Assembly (NCBI GenBank): GCA_003260325.1
Contig: MOLU01000007.1
Coordinates: 3,329 to 67,328 of the forward strand
DNA: 64,000 nucleotides
Reading direction: 5' to 3'
Source of the DNA: Candidatus Gracilibacteria bacterium GN02-872
Lineage (GTDB): Bacteria > Patescibacteriota > Gracilibacteria > BD1-5 > UBA6164
A program made the translations under genes and the position numbers. How positions within the stretch are numbered: the stretch's first letter is position 1; each line of letters begins with the position of its first letter. The notes below the pieces were generated by a model. It was not told the DNA's origin, searched no databases, and saw nothing but the letters and a program-made list of their open reading frames with translations. Of this stretch, positions 42,297 through 53,395 are shown one piece after another.

Positions 42297-42371
42297 TGGC
42301 AGCCCCACTAGGAATCGAACCTAGCACGCAGGATTTGGAGTCCTGAATTATAGCCGCTTAACTATGGGGCT
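42297..42371 (-). tRNA. tRNA-Trp (anticodon CCA)
   Basis: Acceptor AGCCCCA/TGGGGCT, discriminator G, encoded CCA, anticodon loop CTCCAAA. The anticodon CCA reads UGG only, which fits a code in which UGA is glycine and not tryptophan or stop. Confidence 0.95.
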
Positions 42372-42372
42372 A

Positions 42373-42396
42373 AATAGAAACTAAAAGTTTCTATTA
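42373..42396 (-). terminator. Hairpin between tsf and tRNA-Trp
   Basis: AATAGAAACT and AGTTTCTATT form a ten-pair stem between the tsf stop codon and the first base of tRNA-Trp. It may be a terminator or a processing structure if tRNA-Trp is co-transcribed, since I see no separate tRNA promoter. Confidence 0.5.
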
Positions 42397-43179
42397 AATA
42401 CTGTATCTATAAAAAGCTGTTATATTTCCCTCACCTATAAAGTTTTTAACTTTTTGACTTGGATCCATAACAAAATCTTGTTCAAGCAAAGAAATTTCAG
42501 CTTTAAATTTTCACATTTTTCCTTCAATGATTTTTAACAAAACATCGTCTGTTTTATTTCACATTTTTGAATCATTTCTCATAATTTCTAATTGAATTGA
42601 TTTTTCTTTTTCAATAATGTCATCAGAAATATCATCTGGTGACAAATACTCTGGATTTGAAGCAGTAACATGCATAGCTACTTGTTTTGCTTTTTCAAAA
42701 TCAGTTCCAGCTTTAGCTACAACTAGAGCAGCCAATTTAGAATTTGAATGAACATAAGGAGCTAAAACATCTCACTCTATAATTTGATAATTTGAGACTT
42801 GTAAATTTTCTCACATTTCCAAAGCATAGTTTTTATTTATAAATTCTTGCGCTTCAGCTTTTGAGTCAGCTCAGTGTTCTTTTAAAAATTCTGCTACTTT
42901 TTCAAGCATAGCTTTAAATTTATCAGAATTAGCTAAGAAATCAGTTTCACAAGAAACAGAAACTATGTAAGCTTTATTTCATTCTGTAAGAATTTTTATT
43001 CATCCTTCAAAAGTTTCTCTATCAGCTTTTTTAGCAGCTTTAGCTAAACCTTTTTTTCTAAGTAATTCAATAGCTTGATCCATATCACCATTAGCCTCTT
43101 CAAGAGCTTTTTTACATTCCATCATACCAATTCCAGTGATCTCTCTCAATTCTTTTATTTGTGCAGCAGTAACTGTCAT
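42394..43179 (-). CDS. tsf: Elongation factor Ts
   Basis: 261 aa. N-terminal UBA-like helix bundle with [37 protein letters not shown], and the TDFLAN motif that contacts EF-Tu. Catalyses GDP release from EF-Tu. Follows rpsB on the same strand, the common bacterial order, with one small membrane-protein gene inserted. Length is near normal. Confidence 0.95.
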
Positions 43180-43202
43180 AGTAATAAAAATTAAAAATTA
43201 AA

Positions 43203-43487
43203 TTATTTTTTCTTGATAAATAAATCATCTAAAAATTTTACATCAATGTCTTCTCAAATATAAGCTTTATATCCGAAATAAACAGAAAAAAGTATATAAA
43301 ATATAAATCCAAGAAAAAACTTAGTTATAAGTCAAAAAAGTATAAAAAATACAAGTAAAATTATTGAATAAATAATATTTTTATTCATCCTTTCAGATTT
43401 ATCTTTTTCTAAAAAATAAATCACTATTGAAAAAAATGGAACAAAACACATTGTATTTTTGATTCTTTCATTTTTTTTGTCTGTCAT
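43203..43487 (-). CDS. Small membrane protein, 94 aa
   Basis: Two or three hydrophobic segments (near 12-24 and 38-66) and a charged C-terminus ending in Lys residues. Lies between rpsB and tsf. The N-terminal KNERIKNTMCFVPFFSIVIY pattern resembles small DUF4870-like membrane proteins. Function unknown. Confidence 0.65.
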
Positions 43488-43561
43488 TTTAAAATATAAT
43501 AAGGAATAATATAAAACTATTCCCTATTTTATTCAATTATTTTAAAATGCAAAATATTTTT

Positions 43562-44347
43562 TTATTTTTCAGAATTTTCTTCGTCTTTTTTCATTTTCTT
43601 AACAGCTGGTTTTCTTTCTACTTTCTTCTCAGTAACTTTTTTTACTCTTGAAGCATTTGTAGATTCTGTTTTTGTAACTTTAGAAATAGCTGGAGCCAAT
43701 TCTCCCAAAAGGAATTCTATTGATTTTACTGAGTTTGTATTAGCAGGAATACAATTATCAACAATAGTATCATCACCATTTGTGTTTAAAACAGCAAATG
43801 TTTTTAATTTTAAAGAATTAGCTTCTTTTATAGCTTGTCTTTCATAAACACCATCAACAACAAAAACTATATCAGGTATTTTTTTCATCTCTTTAACTCA
43901 GCTATAAGCTTTATCAAGTTTTTCTATTTCTAGAAGTTTAGCTGCTTTTTCTTTTTTAGTCAAAACATCTAAAGCTCCAGTTTCAGAATCTTTCAATAAT
44001 TTCAAATAAGTATTTATTCTTTTTCTAATTGTATCAAAATTTGTTAAAAGTCCAGGAACCCATTTATCAGAAACATAATAATTTCCTGAATCCAAAGCTA
44101 TTTTTGCAATTGCATCTTTAGCTTGAAGTTTAGTTCAAACAAAAAGAACTTTTTTTCCTGAAGCAGTTAATTCTTTTAATTCTACTTTTACTTCATCAAG
44201 TTTTTTTGCAGTTTCAAGCAAATTTATAACATGAATACCATTAACTGAACCATAAATATAAGGTCTCATTTTAGCATTCCAGAAGTTTGTTTTATTACCT
44301 ATGTGTAATAAATTCTCAAACATATTATTTAAATATTTTTTTTCCAT
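43562..44347 (-). CDS. rpsB: 30S ribosomal protein S2
   Basis: 261 aa. Signature LLHIGNKTNFWNAKMRPYIYG near the start, WVPGLLTNFDTI, and IPDIVFVVDG near 180. A Lys/Glu-rich tail follows (about 40 residues). A ribosome binding site AAAGGAAA precedes ATG 44347. Most glycines are GGN rather than TGA. Confidence 0.95.
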
Positions 44348-44478
44348 TTTCCTTTAATTTTAAATTATAATCAAGGCATATTTATCAAAAAATTTGAATA
44401 AATCAAGGTTGCCTTTAAATAAATATTTCTGTGTTTATTTATTTAAACTTCCCAAAAATATTTTCTTTTAGTAAATAA

Positions 44479-45690
44479 TTAAGCATTAGCTTCCTCTTTT
44501 GGAGCTTCTTTTTTTTCTTTTTTTGGTTTTTCTTCTTTTTTAGCTTTTGGAGCTTTTACTTCTTCTTTTGAAGTTTCTTCAGATTCAGTTTTAACTTCCT
44601 CTTTTGGTGCTTCTTGTAAAGCTTTTAGAGATAAACCAATTCTTTTCTTCTCAGGTTCAAAATTTATAATTTTTGCTTTTATTTCTTCTCAAACTTTTAT
44701 GTGATCTCTGATATCTTTAACAACACCATAAGATATTTCAGATAAGTGAATAAGACCTTGAATTCCACCTTCTAAGTCCATAAATGCACCAAATTTTGAA
44801 ATTCTTGAAATAGGAGCTGTAATAGTATCACCAAGTTTGTATTTTTTTGAAAGAGTTTCCCAAGGATTTTCTTTCAATCTCTTTATAGATAAAGATATTT
44901 TTTCAGAATCAAGACCTATAACTTTTACTTTTACTTTCATTCCAACTTTTGCAAATTTGCTTGGATTTGTAACATGTCCCCAATCTATTTCAGAAACGTG
45001 AACAAGACCTTCAAGTCCATCAAAAGTAACAAATAATCAATAAGAAAGTATACCAGAAATAACTCATTCTATAATATCACCTTCTTTTAATGTAGATAAT
45101 GCTTTTTCTCTATTTTCTTCAATTGCAGCCTTTTCAGAGAAAATTATTTTTTTACCATCTTCATCAACATTTATAACTCTTACTTTAAATGGTTGTCCAA
45201 CTAAACTATCCAAGTGTGCAAGTATTTTTTCAGGATCAGCTCCCTCAACTCTAGGATAATGAATAGGAGTCAATTGAGAAACAGGTATAAATCATTTTAA
45301 ACCATCAATATCAACAAGAAGACCTCATTTATTTGCTTCTGTAGGTCTAACAGTGATGATTTCACTGCTATTGTGATATTTTGTAAGATTTGTAAGATTT
45401 TTGATTTGGTTAGCTCTTTTAAGCGAAAGAATCAAAAGTCCTCTTTCAATTGAATCACCAAGAACCATTACTTCAATTGATTGACCTGGTTTTAATTCAG
45501 ATAAATCAACAGTATTACCAACTTCTTTTGAGACAACAAGTCCAGTAAATTGATTATTTACATTTACTAGAATATTTTTTTTCTCAATTTTTACGATTAC
45601 ACCAGAAATAACATCACCAGCTTTTGGATATTTTATTTCAGGAGATTCGTTAAATAACTCTTCAAACAGAGCTAAATCTTTATTTGTCAT
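44479..45690 (-). CDS. rpsA: 30S ribosomal protein S1
   Basis: 403 aa with four S1 (OB-fold) domains, starting at about residues 20, 105, 185 and 270; the third and fourth show the typical GLVHVSEI and GLIHLSEI motif. The C-terminal 50 residues are Lys/Glu/Ala/Pro-rich and end in ANA. S1 binds mRNA at initiation, relevant in a genome where few genes show Shine-Dalgarno sites. Six-domain S1 is typical of proteobacteria; four is common elsewhere. Confidence 0.93.
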
Positions 45691-45974
45691 AAAGATAACT
45701 AGTTAAAAAATAAAATACAAATAAGAACTCAGTTCTTATAAATTATTATCTTAAATTTTTCAATAAAATAATAATTTACAAAAGCCAAGTTTAAACTTTA
45801 TTCTTTCAAAAAAATGGGGAGTCTGAAGGGGTTCGGCTCCCTTTCGGGTAGGCCACTCGTTTCAAATGCTCTTATTCATCGCATTTGAATTTTTCTTTCA
45901 GAAAAAACCTCACTTCTCACCTAATGTTTTATTTTAAAACTTCTTTTTAAAACAGAATTTTTATTTCAAAAAAA
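45691..45974. other. Intergenic region with tRNA-His 3' half duplicate
   Basis: 284 bases between tRNA-His and rpsA. 45804-45835 is an exact 32-base copy of 45964-45995, that is, the tRNA-His 3' acceptor strand, CCA, part of the T-arm and the downstream flank. Past the match the copy continues with GC-rich sequence and a hairpin TTCAAATGC/GCATTTGAA (about 45861-45889). No gene can be supported; a transcribed structured leader for rpsA is possible. Confidence 0.6.
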
Positions 45975-46052
45975 TGGGGAGTCTGAAGGGGTTCGAACCC
46001 TCGACCTCCAGAGTCACAATCTGGCATTCTAACCAACTGAACTACAGACTCC
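45975..46052 (-). tRNA. tRNA-His (anticodon GTG)
   Basis: Has the His-specific extra 5' G opposite C73, acceptor GAGTCTG/CAGACTC, anticodon loop TTGTGAC, T-loop TTCGAAC and encoded CCA. Confidence 0.95.
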
Positions 46053-46070
46053 ATGAGAAAAAGCTAGTAA

Positions 46071-46098
46071 ATTATATAAAAAACTTTGCGTTTGTCAA
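46071..46098 (-). promoter_or_regulatory. Promoter of tRNA-His
   Basis: Minus-strand TTGACA (46098-46093), 16 bases, TATAAT (46076-46071), both perfect consensus, 18 bases before the tRNA. Confidence 0.75.
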
Positions 46099-46175
46099 AA
46101 GAAAATATTGCTTATTTTTTTCAAAAAATTTGACAATATGATAAAATTATAAAAAGTATAAAATAAATTGAAAAA

Positions 46176-46877
46176 ATGCAAGACAAAAACACAAAATACA
46201 TTTCTATAATTTGACATGAGTTAAGAACACCATTAACCTCAATCAGAGGCTATTTATCAATGATTTTAGAATGAGATATGTGAGAAATTTCTTATGAAGC
46301 AAGAAAAGCTTTAAATCACTGTTATGATAGCTCCCTTAGACTCATCAAACTTACAAATGATATTTTGATGCTGTCAAAAATAGAATCTTGAAAAATGGAA
46401 TATTATCCTTCAAAGTTTAAAATTCTTGATTTTATAAAATCTGTACAAAATGATGTTTTTGTGGAAGCTGAAGAGCAAAAAGTAGAGCTAGAAATAGAAA
46501 TAGAAAAATCTCTAAAAAATAAATCAATTTATTATGATAAGGATCGCTTAAAACAGGTTTTTATAAACTTAATTTCAAATGCAATAAAATTTACACCAGA
46601 AAATAAAAAGGTAATTGTAAAAGCATCCCAAAGAGAAAAAAATATTTTATTTGAAATAATTGATAATTGAATTTGAATTCCAGAAGACCAATTACAAAAA
46701 GTATTTGAAAAATTTGCTCAAGTCAGCTGTGATTTACAAAAATCAAATAAATGCTGACTTTGAATTTGATTGACAATTACAAAAAATATTCTAAAAGACA
46801 TTTGAAGTGAAATAAAAGTAACTTCACAAGTTTGAAAATGAAGCAATTTCTTTTTTGAACTAAAATTATTAGATTAA
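46176..46877 (+). CDS. Soluble histidine kinase lacking a sensor domain
   Basis: 233 aa. The protein starts directly with HisKA: phosphoacceptor His in IIGHELRTPLTSIRGYL (residue 14), then HATPase with FINLISNAIKFTP, IIDNGIGIPEDQL and CGLGIGLTI. No membrane span or sensor domain, so it must be controlled by partner proteins. A response-regulator gene follows 33 bases later. Three of four glycines in the G2 box are TGA. Confidence 0.9.
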
Positions 46878-46910
46878 ATAAAAAATATTTTAAAAAATAA
46901 CTATAAAATT

Positions 46911-47396
46911 ATGGAAAAAATAAAAGTTCTTATTATAGAAGATGACTTAGTTTTAAGCGATATGTACGCAAAAAAAATGACTAAATCAAATTTTGAAGTA
47001 AAACAAGCAAAAGACTGACTTGAGTGACTTATAATTTTAGAAGATTTTGCTGCTGATGTGATTTTACTTGATATAATGATGCCTGCAATGGATTGATTTG
47101 AAACTCTCAGAGCAATAAAACATCAAACTTCATCTCGTTCAAAAATTTTTATGTTTACAAATATTATTGACAAACATAAGCTAAAAGAAGCAATGGAAAA
47201 CGGAGCAGATGATTACATAGTTAAAGCTGAGACAAATCCAAGTGATATAGTAAAAAGGATAAAAGAAGCTGTCTCTAATAAAACTTGTAAAAATGACCCA
47301 ATTTATGTAACTCCAGGATTAAATATTTTTAAAATGAAAAATCCATATATAGAGTGAGCTCCAGATATAGAAATCAGTGTAAATATCAAAATTTAA
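46911..47396 (+). CDS. CheY-like response regulator
   Basis: 161 aa, a single receiver domain: EDD near residues 10-12, phosphoacceptor Asp in ILLDIMMPAMDG (near 50), Thr in MFTN and Lys in YIVKAET. A C-terminal extension of about 40 residues contains no DNA-binding domain. With the preceding sensorless kinase it forms a two-gene phosphorelay whose output is probably protein interaction, for instance pilus or surface control. Confidence 0.9.
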
Positions 47397-47423
47397 AAAA
47401 AGCTAGAAAATTTCTAGCTTTTT
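47395..47423. terminator. Bidirectional terminator
   Basis: AAAAAGCTAGAAA and TTTCTAGCTTTTT; same AGCTAGAAA arm as the terminator at 18471. The lepA stop codon is at its end. Confidence 0.75.
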
Positions 47424-49311
47424 ACTTTTTCAACAAATTCACAAAAGCTTCACTTGGAAGGCTTACTTTTCAGAATTGCTTCATTTTCTTTTTTCATTTT
47501 TTTTGTTTTTCCAAAAGTTTTCTTTTTCTACTAACATCTCAACCATAAAGCTTGGCTGTAACATCTTTTCTCAAGGCTGATAAATCCTCTCTAGCTACAA
47601 CTTTTCATCAAACTGCAGCTTGTATTTTTATAGCAAAAAGAGCTCTTGGAATCACTTCTTTTAGCTTAGAACAAACTTTTCATCAAACATAAGCAGCTTG
47701 TGTTCTATGACAAATAAAACTCAAAGCATCAACCTTTTCATCAGCAATCAGTATATCAAGTTTTACCATATCATCTTCATTGTATTTTATAAATTCATAA
47801 TTTAAAGAAGCATATCAGCTTGAAATAGATTTTATCTCATCATAAAAATCTCAAATCAATTCATTCATCGGAAGCTCATAAATAAGCATAACTCTACTAT
47901 CATCAATAAAACTTTGATTTACAAACTTCCCTCTTCTCTCTTGAGAAAGTTGCATCAAAGGTCAGATATAATCGCTTGGAGTAATTATTTCTACCTTTGC
48001 AATTGGTTCTTCCACTGTTAAATATTTCTCTCTTGCAGGTAAATCTTCAGGATTTGAAATGTAAATATAAGTAAACTTTTTATTTTGTCAATCTTCAAAT
48101 ATTTCAGGATTAAACCTACTGTAATCTGAGCTTTTATCTCAAGCAAATTTTATTCTGTAAGTTACTTGTGGTGCTGTCATTATAACATCCATATCAAACT
48201 CACGAAAAAGTCTTTCTTTTACGATATCTAAATGCAAAAGTCATAAAAATCAACATCTATAACCATGTCAAAGCGCAGGAGAAACAGTTGGCTCTATACT
48301 AAGTGCAGAATCATTTAAAATAAGTTTTTCAATTGAATCTTTAAGTTGAGGATACTCTGAACTATCCATTGGAAAAATTCAAGCAAAAATAAATGGTTTT
48401 GCTTCTCAGAACCCAGATATAGGTTCAGCTTGTTCTGGCTTTTTCTTTGGTCATTCAATATTTTCAGGTTTCCAAAGAGTATCTCAAACTTTTGCATCTT
48501 TTATATCTTTCAATCAAGTTACAACATATCAAACAGAACCATTTTCTATTTTTTTATCACTTGTATACATTGGCTTAAAATAACCAATATCAAGAGCTTC
48601 TATCTTTTTTCAAGAATGTAAAAAATACAAAGTATCTCACTTTTTTATTTCTCAAGAAAATACCTTTACATAAGAAACTACTCATCTGTAAGGATCGTAT
48701 TGACTATCAAAAACAAGAGCTTTTAGTTCCTGATTTGAAATATTTTCTAGATTACTTTCAAAAACTTTTGGTGATTTTATTCTTTTTATAACCTCATCTA
48801 AAATAGTTTCAACATTTTCTCAAGTTTTAGCTGAAACAGGAATTATTTCACTTTCATCACATCAAAGCAAATTAACTATTTCCTCTGATACTTTTTCAAC
48901 ATCAGCAGCTGGAAGATCTATTTTATTTATAATAGGGATTATATCTAATTCGTTTTCTAGAGCCATATAAACATTACTCAAAGTTTGAGCTTCAATTCAT
49001 TGAGTCGCATCAACAATAAGCAAAGCTCATTCTACTGAAGCTAAAGACCTAGAAACCTCATACTGAAAATCAACATGTCCTGGAGTATCAATTATATTCA
49101 TCTCAAAACCTTTCCAATTCATACGAACAGGTTGAAGTTTAATTGTGATTCATCTTTCCTGTTCTAGTTCCATTGTATCAAGCATTTGTCAGTGTTTCAT
49201 ATCTCTTTTGTCAATAGTTCAAGTTATTTCCAAAAGCCTATCAGCTAAAGTAGATTTTCCGTGATCTATATGCGCAATTATACAAAAATTTCTAATATTT
49301 TCTAATTTCAT
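47422..49311 (-). CDS. lepA: Elongation factor 4 (LepA)
   Basis: 629 aa. GTPase motifs: [14 protein letters not shown] (14-27), [12 protein letters not shown] switch [17 protein letters not shown], then the C-terminal LepA-specific domain ending [13 protein letters not shown]. Back-translocates or frees stalled ribosomes. Slightly longer than the usual 600 aa. Isolated between convergent and divergent genes. Confidence 0.94.
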
Positions 49312-49470
49312 AAATAACAGTTTTCTAAACAAATATTTGGATTTTATTTTACAAAAAAAGAAAAAAAAGTAAAGAAAATATTTTTATAATAAAACAGTAT
49401 ATTTAATTGACAAATGTTTTAAAATATTTTATAATAAATTTATATATAATAATTTAATAAGACGAAAGCA

Positions 49471-51129
49471 ATGAAAAAGCAGCCAAATTTACTGGATATT
49501 CCTGAAATAAATTTAGATTTTGTAATTGATGAAATAAATAAAAATATTTTTGATGAAAAAATTTGGATTTGAGAAAAAATGTGGAAAGTCGCAGAAGTAA
49601 CGTATTCTTATACTTCCAAAAATAAAAAAACTTGAAATGATCTAAAAATAAATTGAAAAAAAATAAATTTAAATTTTACTCTTTTTTGTGAAATTTGATG
49701 ACTAAATCTAGATGATTTTGATAATATAACTGATGACGAAAAAATAATAAAAATTCTCCAAGCAAGAGATAATTTAGAAAAAAAGATTTTTGATAAAATG
49801 AGACTTATTTCTATTTTTAAGAAAAATATTAAAAATCTTAATTTAAATTGAACAGATAAGCTAAAAGCTGAAATTATTTATGATAGTTTAAACGAAAAAA
49901 ATGATTTGCTTGAGTATTGTCTTTACTGAATGAAATATGAATTAGAAAAAGCTTGAATCAAGCCATATTTTTCAAAAATGGAAGAAATAGAAACAGATTT
50001 AAACTTAAGAAGAATTGATAAAAAAGTTTTTTGATGACAAGTAGTTGATAATCCCACTGAAATAAACCTTTCTTATAATAATTTAGTTGATTTTTTTGTA
50101 AAAAATAAAGAAAAATTAACAAAACAAGAACAAGAATCTTTCAAAATTTTTATTAAAAAAATAGCTTCTCTTCCCTGATGTAAAAAGTTAAAAATTACCC
50201 AAAAACCTAAAAATAGATTAAGTAAATATAATAATCTAACTGTTAAAGATATTCATTATATTCCTATTTTTAACGAATTCACAAAAATGCTATGACTCGG
50301 ACACAAAGCAGTACAAAACTCTGAGGCTTGAAGTATATCAGATTGACCAAATACAATAGAATTCCCTACCTCAAAAGAATTCAAGACAATGAAAGTTCCA
50401 AGAATCTTAAGTTTAAATTCTCATGAAATTGAATCACATTCAGTAAATGATGAAAATAATAAAAAAATATTATGAAATATTAGATGAGCAAAAAGTACCG
50501 AAAAAGAAGAATGATTAGCTATTTTAATGGAAAATTTATTGAAATATGGAGATTGAATTTTAAAAGTAGATAAAAATACTTGAAAAAAGATTATAGATTT
50601 AGAAAAGTGTGATATTCCCGACAGTATAGTAAAAACTCTTATTTGAGAGATTTGTAATGATGAAGAATTATTAGAATATTTCAAATTAAAATCAAAAATG
50701 TGATGATTAAAAATATCTCCAAAAGAAGCATTTTTAAGAGCAAAAAGATCAAACAAAAGCTGAGTTCAACATAAAGATACAAGCTATGCAAGATGATTTA
50801 TAAAAGTAGTGAAGTCACTTAACAAAAGCATAAAAAGCTGAAAATGAATAAATTTTGAAGATTTATTTTTAGGAAAATTTTGAATAAAAGATTTAGAAAA
50901 AGCAAAAAAAATAAAAGAAGCTGAAGAAATCCAAACTATACTTCCACAATTTAACTCTGAAAGAATTCTCTATATTATGGAAACTTGAGACACTTCAGAA
51001 AGCAATTTCTTAAAAGATTTTCAAAAAAAATTTCCTTTCATAAATTTAGGAAATATGTTAGCTGAAAGCATTACTTCAGAAACAAATGAAAAAATTCTTG
51101 AAATAATTTGAGAATTAAAAAAGACTTAA
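49471..51129 (+). CDS. DUF1704 family metallopeptidase (QEGLA motif)
   Basis: 552 aa. Zinc site HEIESH at about residues 318-323 followed by the second ligand motif TEKEEGLAILMENL near 344, matching the QEGLA motif of DUF1704. The family includes eukaryotic tyrosine carboxypeptidases that trim the tubulin tail (MATCAP). No signal peptide, so cytoplasmic. It converges directly on an ATP-grasp ligase gene, with stop codons touching. Bacterial DUF1704 genes are often found near ATP-grasp or amidohydrolase genes. Confidence 0.85.
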
Positions 51130-51148
51130 TTAAGGAATTAAGTCTTTT
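51118..51148. terminator. Terminator inside two coding ends
   Basis: AAAAAGACTTAAT and ATTAAGTCTTTT. The stem includes the last codons of both convergent genes, whose stop codons (51127-51129 and 51130-51132) are adjacent. Confidence 0.7.
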
Positions 51149-52491
51149 AATTTTTGAAAAAATCATTTTTTACTATTTTCTTGTTTTTTTTCTTCAATTA
51201 TTTCTTCTCTTGTTTTTATAATAAGCAATTTTTTATATCTTGCCTTTATGTATTCATAATCTTTCATTATTTTATCAAAATCTGTACTAACAAGCTTTAT
51301 AGTTCACATTTTTGTAAAACCATCTTTTGTTAATCAAGTTTCTTTTCAAATAAATTTTTTAGAATTAAAAATAACATTAACAACAGTTTCTCTTTTTTTA
51401 ATAGATTCAAATAGTTTTTCATCAAATCAAATAAGTTTTCATCTTTTTGTTCAACAAATATTGAAGACTATATTATTTTTTTTCAATTCTCAAGGCTCTA
51501 CTTTTGGATTTAAAAGCATTTCAAAAAGATTCATATCATAGGCTTCTTTAAACAAATCAACTCTTCATCATCCAAATCTACCATTTAATTCAATAGTTTT
51601 TAGTTTTCACTTTGAAGTAAGTTTAAATTCATGATGAACAAAAGTATTTCTTACTCAACAAGCTTTTATTGTATCTTCAATAAATTTTTTTAATCAAGTT
51701 CATTCTAAATCATCTTCTACTTTCTTTGAAGCAATTCTTGCGACAACAAAATAATCATTTATTCAAAAATCTATTCAAAGAATTTCTTGAGCAGGTTTAG
51801 AAAATATAACTTTTCATTTATCAGTCACAAAATAATCAAGAGTATAAAGATTTCAATCAATAAATTCTTCAACAATTAATTCTTTATTTTCTATTCAACG
51901 AGCCTTTAATCTATCATGAAAATCTTTATAATTTGAAATATAATCTTCAAAATCAGATCTTTTTGTTATTTTAACAACTCAAGAACTTTGAACTCAGTTT
52001 ACAGGTTTCATAATAAATGGATAACCTATCTCTTTCTCAATTTCATCTATATCAAGTTTTTCAGGTTCTCATTTCAAAAATTTTATTCCAAGTTCTTTAT
52101 TATTTTCTTGTAGAAGTTTTCTTTGTATAGATTTATCTCTGAAAATATTTGGATTGTCAGAAACTTTAAGTCATAATTCTTGTCTTAAAGTATTTGAAAT
52201 ATTTATCATCAATTCCAAAGCAGTATAAACAAAAATTACTTCAAATTTCTCATTAAATTCCTTTACTTTATCTATCAGGTCTTGCCTATTTGAGTAGTTT
52301 TGTGTATAAATTCAATATTTTTCAAGTTTAGAAATAAGATGAGAATAGTCAACTTTTTCTCACTTATAAAAAATAATATTATTAATTCAATATTTATTCC
52401 AAAGCTCTTCCATTGCGTCTAAATCAACTTTTATATCAGGAGCATTCATTCTTTTTTTGTTCATTATATGAACAATTGCTTTATTTTTCAT
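51130..52491 (-). CDS. ATP-grasp ligase
   Basis: 453 aa. The central ATP-grasp fold is visible: GYPFIMKPVNGVQSSGVVKI (ATP-binding Lys), LIVEEFIDGNLYTLDYF, and the metal-binding TIELNGRFGGGRVDLF (Glu-x-Asn-x-Arg). Substrate is unknown; the pattern is closer to carboxylate-amine ligases of the peptide/amino-acid type than to carbamoyl-phosphate synthase. About 25 TGA codons, including the three glycines in the metal-binding loop. Confidence 0.85.
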
Positions 52492-52559
52492 AGTTCTAAA
52501 TAAAAAATTATAACACAATGATTTTTAATTATATTAAAAAAATTGAAAAAAACAAGTTT

Positions 52560-53393
52560 TTAACCAAAATATTTGTTAAAATCTAGAATTAAATCGCACC
52601 AGCTAGATATATTTAAATCTTCAGCTCGAATATTTTCATCTATATTTTTTTCTGTAAAAATCTGTAAAATAAATTCTTTTGGAATTCCTGCTTTTATTAA
52701 ATTGTTTAGTAGCTTTTTTCTTGGCTCTGCAAAAGCTTTTTTAATAAAATCAAGAAATATTTTATCATCTAAAAAATCATACAAATTATGTTTTTCAAAC
52801 AAAATAACTGAAGATTCGATTTTTGGAGCTGGAATAAAGTTTTCTTTTCATACAAAAATAACTTCCCTAGCAAAACATTTTTTAGCTACAAATAAAGACA
52901 ACACACTAGTTTTTATTTTTCAATTCTTGTCTTGTCACAAAATAATTTTATCTCAAACATCCTTTTGCATTAAAATAAGCATTTTTTCGGGAATATTTTT
53001 TATATCATATAAAAAATGTCTTAAAATAGGAGAAGTTATATAATAAGGAATATTTGCAATCACAAAATATTCATCAAATTCAGGTTTAAATTTCAAAACA
53101 TCTATATTTTTTATACTAAGTTTTGAAATGTTTTCAAATTCTTTTTTATCAATTCTATTGTTTAAAATATTAACCATCTCACTATCAAGCTCAACCAAAA
53201 CAAGATTTGAAGGAGATTTTAATAAAATCTTTTCTGTTAAAGCTCAATATCATGGTCAAACTTCTATGATATTCTTTCAGGAGATACACAAAACAGAAGA
53301 AATTTCATTCAAAATTTCTTCATTTACTAAAAAGTTTTGTCAAAGCGATTTTTTAGCTTTTATTTTGTATTTTTTTATCAAATCTAAACTCAT
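52560..53393 (-). CDS. rsmA: 16S rRNA dimethyladenosine transferase KsgA
   Basis: 277 aa. KKSLGQNFL at the N-terminus, motif I EVGPGYGALTEKIL, VELDSEM and the catalytic NIPYYITSPI (NxPY). Dimethylates two adenines of helix 45 in 16S rRNA. Starts just after the upstream secreted-protein gene (its stop TAA ends three bases before the ATG). KsgA motif-I glycines are TGA. Confidence 0.94.
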
Positions 53394-53395
53394 CT

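Noticed and set aside
45804-45900. Possible tmRNA, RNase P or SRP RNA
   Set aside because: None of their diagnostic conserved segments is visible; the only firm similarity is to the tRNA-His 3' end.
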